Source of the DNA: Streptomyces cylindrosporus
Lineage (GTDB): Bacteria > Actinomycetota > Actinomycetes > Streptomycetales > Streptomycetaceae
Assembly (NCBI RefSeq): GCF_022698165.1
Contig: NZ_JALDAY010000016.1
Location: forward strand, 1-64,000
Direction: 5' to 3'
Length of the DNA: 64,000 bases
Notes under the pieces: generated by a model
What the model saw: only the letters and a program-made list of their open reading frames with translations
Told to the model about the DNA's origin: nothing
Database searches by the model: none
Made by a program: the position numbers and the translations under genes
Part shown: piece after piece, positions 60,232-64,000 of the stretch
Position numbering within the stretch: position 1 is the first letter of the stretch
How the letters are laid out: every line of letters begins with the position of its first letter

Positions 60232-60891
60232 CTATGCGCGCGACCGGTGTGCCACATACGCCAGCGTCCCCAGCAGGAGCCGGGCCGCCGGTGGCTTCGT
60301 CGCCGAGTCCAGGGCGGGCTGGCGCAGCCAGCGGACGGGGCCGAGGCCGCCCCGGTCGGACGGCGGGGCCGTGATGAACGTGCCCGGACCCAGGCCGCGC
60401 AGGTCGAGGGAGGTCGGGTCGTCCCAGCCCATGCGGTAGAGGAGCTCGGAGAGCTCGGCGGCGGCGCCGGGGGCGACGAAGAAGTGGGCGCGGCCCTCGG
60501 GGGTGGCGGTGACCGGGCCGACCGGGAGGCCCATGCGCTCCAGGCGGACCAGGGCGCGGCGGCCGGCCGGCTCGGCGACCTCGATGACGTCGAACGCGCG
60601 GCCCACCGCGAGCATGACCGACGCGCCGGGGAACTCGCTCCAGGTCTTGGTCACTTCGTCGAGGGTGGCGCCGGCCTGCACCTGGGGCGCGAACTCCAGT
60701 GGATGCGCCCCCGGTTCACCACAATCCGTCCGGCCGCAGGAACAGGCGCCTCCGGCGGCCCGTGCCCCGGCCACCACGTCCCAGCCCCAGAGGCCGGTGA
60801 ACTCGGCGACGGCGGTGCACTCGGAGGAGCGGCCGCCGCGCCTGCGCGTGCCGGAGCGGATCTCCCGGATGCCGCCGATCGTGAAGCCCAT
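60232..60891 (-). CDS. Bifunctional primase/polymerase (prim-pol) domain-like protein
   Basis: 219-aa protein resembling the N-terminal prim-pol domain found in phage/plasmid primases and in chromosomal actinobacterial copies. WGWDVVAGARAAGGACSCGRTDCGEPGAHPLEF carries the CxCx4C cluster, and ASVMLAVGRAFDVIEVAEPAGRRALVRLE is the region where active proteins have a catalytic DxD (here DVIEV). One metal-binding acidic pair is thus altered, so polymerase activity is doubtful. THFF-like AHFFV and LDLRGLGPGTFITAPPS follow. ATG at 60891. Convergent with ftsY and divergent from nsdA. Confidence 0.8.
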   Translation of the reverse strand: MGFTIGGIREIRSGTRRRGGRSSECTAVAEFTGLWGWDVVAGARAAGGACSCGRTDCGEPGAHPLEFAPQVQAGATLDEVTKTWSEFPGASVMLAVGRAFDVIEVAEPAGRRALVRLERMGLPVGPVTATPEGRAHFFVAPGAAAELSELLYRMGWDDPTSLDLRGLGPGTFITAPPSDRGGLGPVRWLRQPALDSATKPPAARLLLGTLAYVAHRSRA

Positions 60892-61336
60892 GCCCCCTCC
60901 AACGGGTCCGACGCGTCGGTGGTTACGACGCGGATGCGGAACGTGACGCTGTGTTCCCGACTTCCCGGCCCCGCGTGGTCCAGGCGGCGCTCTGAAGTAC
61001 CCCGGGTGGTGAGCTGGGCGACGCGCGCCCCTGAGTGCATCGCTCCGCCCGCACCCGGTCGTCCTATGTCAAGTGAATCGCGTGCGGGCGACCGTCAGTT
61101 CATTCGAAGGGGTGGCGAATGGTGGCGTTTCCGGGATCGCCATGGCTGGACGGGTGATCGTAGGATTACTTTGAGTGCACGAGTCCTGGGGGCACATGCA
61201 CTCGTGGGTATGCCGGAGGCAACTCGGGTTTCCGTTCGAAGGGTGAGAACTACCGGACGGGCGGACCTATTTACCGGCATTCTGATAGGGCTTGGCGCAC
61301 TCGGCGACAAGTGGTCTCAGGGATGGGGGCGTTCCA
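60892..61336. promoter_or_regulatory. Region between the prim-pol-like gene and nsdA
   Basis: 445 nt, no gene. It contains CATTCG-9 nt-CGAATG (61101-61121), and TTCGAAGGG occurs both inside this repeat and at 61235-61243, about 100 nt before nsdA. No clear promoter was assigned. Confidence 0.4.
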
Positions 61337-62821
61337 GTGAGCGGCAACGGCGGAAGCGGGACGACCGCGACCAGCACGGACAAGCGCCCGAACGAACTGC
61401 TCACGTCCTGGTTCGTGCGCAGCGGCTGGTCGAAGGGCGAACTCGCCCGCCAAGTCAACCGCCGGGCACGCCAGTTGGGCGCCAACCACATCTCCACCGA
61501 CACCTCCCGGGTGCGCCGCTGGCTGGACGGCGAGAACCCCCGCGAGCCCATCCCCAGGATCCTGTCCGAGCTGTTCTCCGAGCGCTTCGGCTGCGTGGTC
61601 TCCGTCGAGGACCTCGGCCTGCGCGCGGCACGCCAGTCACCCTCCGTGTCCGGCGTCGACCTGCCCTGGACGGGCCCGCAGACGGTGGCCCTGCTCAGCG
61701 AGTTCTCGCGCAGCGACCTGATGCTGGCGCGGCGCGGCTTCCTCGGGACCTCGCTGGTCCTGTCCGCGGGCCCGTCCCTCATCGAGCCGATGCAGCGCTG
61801 GCTGGTGCCCACGGCCCAGGCCGCCCAGCCGGAGCCCGAGCCCGTCGGCGCGAGCCGCCGCGCCGGCCGGCTCTCCAAGCCCGAGCTGGACCTCCTGGAG
61901 TCGACCACGGTGATGTTCCGCCAGTGGGACGCCCAGTGCGGCGGCGGCCTGCGCCGCAAGGCGGTCGTCGGCCAGCTGCACGAGGTGACCGACCTACTCC
62001 AGGAACCCCAGCCCGAGTCCACCACCCGCAAGCTGTTCAAGGTCGCCGCCGAGCTGGCCGAGCTGGCCGGCTGGATGTCGTACGACGTGGGGCTCCAGCC
62101 GACCGCCCAGAAGTACTTCGTCCTCGCCCTGCACGCGGCCAAGGAGGCCGGCGACAAGCCCCTCGGCTCGTACGTGCTGTCCAGCATGAGCCGCCAGATG
62201 ATCCACCTCGGCCGGCCCGACGACGCGCTGGAGCTGATCCACCTCGCGCAGTACGGCAGCCGGGACTGCGCGAGCCCGCGCACCCAGTCGATGCTGTATG
62301 CGATGGAGGCCCGCGCCTACGCCAACATGGGCCAGCCCGGAAAGTGCAAGCGGGCCGTCCGGATGGCCGAGGACACCTTCGCCGACGTCGAGGAGTGGGA
62401 CGAGCCGGACCCGGACTGGATCCGCTTCTTCTCCGAGGCCGAGCTGCACGGCGAGAACAGCCACTCCTACCGCGACCTCGCCTATGTCGCGGGGCGCAGC
62501 CCGACCTACGCATCCCTGGCCCAGCCCGTCATGGAGCGGGCCGTAGACCTGTTCGCCAAGGACGCCGAGCACCAGCGGTCGTACGCACTGAACCTCATCG
62601 GGATGGCCACGGTCCACCTGCTCCAGCGCGAGCCCGAGCAGAGCACGGTGCTGGCCGAACAGGCCATGCACATCGCCAAGAAGGTCCGCTCCGAGCGGGT
62701 GAACACTCGTATTCGAAAGACCGTCGACACGGCGGTGCGCGACTTCGGGGACCTCGCCGAGGTCGTCGACCTCACCGAGAAGCTCTCCGTCGAGCTGCCG
62801 GAGACCGCCGAGGCGGTCTGA
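61337..62821 (+). CDS. nsdA: NsdA, negative regulator of differentiation
   Basis: 494-aa NsdA-like protein, in S. coelicolor a repressor of sporulation and antibiotic production. The N-terminal 75 residues look like an HTH-type or regulatory domain (LLTSWFVRSGWSKGELARQVN, DTSRVRRWLDGENPREPIP). A Pro/Ala-rich linker follows, then about 280 residues of TPR-like helices (KLFKVAAELAELAGWMSYDVG, AQKYFVLALHAAKEAGDKPLGSYVLSSMSRQ, DALELIHLAQYGSRD, LNLIGMATVHLLQREPEQS). GTG at 61337 with GGGGG about 7 nt upstream; ATG 61292 is a less likely start. Located between ftsY and amtB as in S. coelicolor. Confidence 0.93.
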   Translation: MSGNGGSGTTATSTDKRPNELLTSWFVRSGWSKGELARQVNRRARQLGANHISTDTSRVRRWLDGENPREPIPRILSELFSERFGCVVSVEDLGLRAARQSPSVSGVDLPWTGPQTVALLSEFSRSDLMLARRGFLGTSLVLSAGPSLIEPMQRWLVPTAQAAQPEPEPVGASRRAGRLSKPELDLLESTTVMFRQWDAQCGGGLRRKAVVGQLHEVTDLLQEPQPESTTRKLFKVAAELAELAGWMSYDVGLQPTAQKYFVLALHAAKEAGDKPLGSYVLSSMSRQMIHLGRPDDALELIHLAQYGSRDCASPRTQSMLYAMEARAYANMGQPGKCKRAVRMAEDTFADVEEWDEPDPDWIRFFSEAELHGENSHSYRDLAYVAGRSPTYASLAQPVMERAVDLFAKDAEHQRSYALNLIGMATVHLLQREPEQSTVLAEQAMHIAKKVRSERVNTRIRKTVDTAVRDFGDLAEVVDLTEKLSVELPETAEAV

Positions 62822-63147
62822 GAAACCGCCGTATCCCTTGAACCCCGGCCGCGGCCGGCCTTCCCGAACCGCCCGACTCGGCTCCCCCGTGCCAGGTCAT
62901 CGGAAGGCCCGTCGCGGCCGGATCCTTTCCGTCCCGGAAGGTTGCGCCACGATAACGATCGACGCTGCCGGGATCCAGCAGTTCATCGAGGCGTAACACA
63001 CGAGGCGCCTTCGTCACTGCGGCGAAACAACGAGGGGCTTCCACCGAAACCGCGCTGCGCCAATCTCTTGGCGCATAACCGGCCCACCCCTCATGCCCGC
63101 TTCAGGCTTCGCCCGCACGGGGCCGTACCAATGACGAGGAGACGCCG
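62822..63147 (+). promoter_or_regulatory. amtB upstream region with GlnR-like boxes
   Basis: 326 nt without a gene. GTCAC-n6-GAAAC (63013-63028) matches the GlnR half-site pair, and another GAAAC follows exactly 22 nt after the first (63046-63050). GTTCA...GTAAC (62981-62997) is a weaker second pair. GlnR activation of amtB under nitrogen limitation is known in Streptomyces. Confidence 0.65.
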
Positions 63148-64000
63148 ATGGCCCCAGCCATCACGCTCGCCGCAGAAGCTCCCAAGCTGTCTGCCGCCAA
63201 CACGGGCTTCATGCTCATCTGTTCCGCCCTGGTGCTGCTCATGACCCCGGGCCTGGCCTTCTTCTACGGAGGCATGGTCCGCGTCAAGAGCACCCTGAAC
63301 ATGCTGATGATGAGCTTCGTCAGCATCGGGATCGTCACCATCCTGTGGGTGCTCTACGGCTTCTCCCTGGCCTTCGGCTCCAGCAACGGCTTCATCGGCT
63401 TCAACTCCGACTGGCTGGGCATGAGCAACGTCGGCCTGACGGAGCTCTGGGACGGCTACACGATCCCGATCTTCGTCTTCATGGTCTTCCAGATGATGTT
63501 CGCGGTCATCACGCCGGCCCTGATAAGCGGCGCCATCGCGGACCGCGTCAAGTTCTCGGCCTGGTCGCTCTTCGTGGCCCTGTGGCTGACGGTCGTCTAC
63601 GTCCCGGTCGCCCACTGGGTCTGGGGCGCCGACGGCTGGGCCTTCAAGCTCGGTGTGATCGACTTCGCCGGTGGTACGGCGGTCCACATCAACGCCGGTG
63701 CCGGCGCCCTCGGCGTCATCCTGGTCATCGGCAAGCGCGTCGGCTTCAAGAAGGACCCGATGCGCCCGCACAGCCTCCCGCTGGTCATGCTCGGCGCCGG
63801 TCTCCTGTGGTTCGGCTGGTTCGGCTTCAACGCCGGTTCGTGGCTGGGCAACGACGACGGCGTCGGCGCGCTGATGTTCGTCAACACGCAGGTCGCCACC
63901 GCCGCCGCCATGCTGGCCTGGCTCGCCTACGAGAAGATCCGCCACGGCGCGTTCACCACGCTGGGCGCCGCCTCCGGCGCGGTCGCCGGTCTGGTCGCGA
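63148..64000 (+). CDS. amtB: Ammonium transporter, 3' truncated by the window
   Basis: First 284 residues of an Amt/MEP/Rh channel (about 450 aa in full). MAPAITLAAEAPKLSAANTGF is followed by membrane helices with LMTPGLAFFYGGMVRVKSTLNMLMMSF (TM1-2), AVITPALISGAIADRVKF, VYVPVAHWVWG with the pore His, DFAGGTAVHINAGAGALG (the family signature) and LLWFGWFGFNAGSW. ATG at 63148 has GAGGAG 6-7 nt upstream. glnK and glnD are expected next but lie outside. The frame is open to the window end. Confidence 0.95.
   Translation, partial: MAPAITLAAEAPKLSAANTGFMLICSALVLLMTPGLAFFYGGMVRVKSTLNMLMMSFVSIGIVTILWVLYGFSLAFGSSNGFIGFNSDWLGMSNVGLTELWDGYTIPIFVFMVFQMMFAVITPALISGAIADRVKFSAWSLFVALWLTVVYVPVAHWVWGADGWAFKLGVIDFAGGTAVHINAGAGALGVILVIGKRVGFKKDPMRPHSLPLVMLGAGLLWFGWFGFNAGSWLGNDDGVGALMFVNTQVATAAAMLAWLAYEKIRHGAFTTLGAASGAVAGLVA

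Overview
The window is a high-GC actinobacterial chromosome segment, almost certainly from a Streptomyces. Third codon positions are GC-rich, GTG/TTG starts are common, and two four-gene conservons (cvnABCD) sit in tandem. An HU-like protein has a lysine/alanine-rich tail (HupS type), and ndgR-leuCD, glcP, nsdA and amtB are all present. From memory, the gene order follows the S. coelicolor core region from about SCO5535 (accB) to SCO5583 (amtB). No IS element, prophage, CRISPR array or rRNA was seen.

Layout. 1-1.24 kb: end of accB plus accE (acyl-CoA carboxylase), closed by two strong hairpins. 1.25-12 kb: two tandem conservons on the minus strand, each a histidine-kinase-like CvnA, roadblock CvnB, DUF742 CvnC and GTPase CvnD. 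12.4-15.9 kb: a small protein with a repeated ANPRRT motif, an FAH-family hydrolase, gltX and a HAD hydrolase. 16.0-16.5 kb: tRNA array Gln-Glu-Glu-Gln-Glu. 16.5-21.3 kb: divergent MerR/DUF4188 pair, ndgR and leuCD. 21.4-30 kb: hupS, a CSP-like small protein, cofC, plsC-gpsA, ddlA, a DUF3515 lipoprotein, an Lrp-type ligand-binding domain protein, thiL-thiD.

28.9-43.9 kb is the most individual part. Remembered S. coelicolor order is thiD-rpmB-DAK2-recG. Here a SARP/AfsR-like regulator plus FAD monooxygenase lie between thiD and rpmB. A translationally coupled HSP90-family gene and 997-aa helical-repeat gene lie between the DAK2 gene and recG. recG itself carries a 338-aa intein, with two LAGLIDADG motifs, exactly inside the Walker A motif. 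The intein starts with Ala and has the Trp/Cys/Thr residues expected of a class 3 intein.

43.9-56.2 kb: rsmD-coaD, a coiled-coil protein, yceD-rpmF-rnc-mutM, a divergent HxlR regulator/quinone-reductase pair with a clear palindrome between them, a CAP-domain protein, acylphosphatase, a small coiled-coil protein and smc. A Streptomyces-type dispersed repeat lies after recG, and a second copy is read in frame within the smc hinge. 56.3-64 kb: glcP, an LLM flavin oxidoreductase, ftsY, a prim-pol-like protein, nsdA and the start of amtB with GlnR-like boxes upstream.

Functionally the region mixes housekeeping (protein synthesis, tRNA charging, ribosome assembly, RNA processing, chromosome organisation, SRP targeting) with lipid, leucine, thiamine, CoA, F420 and cell-wall biosynthesis, and with Streptomyces-type development and signalling genes (cvn, ndgR, nsdA, rnc/absB).
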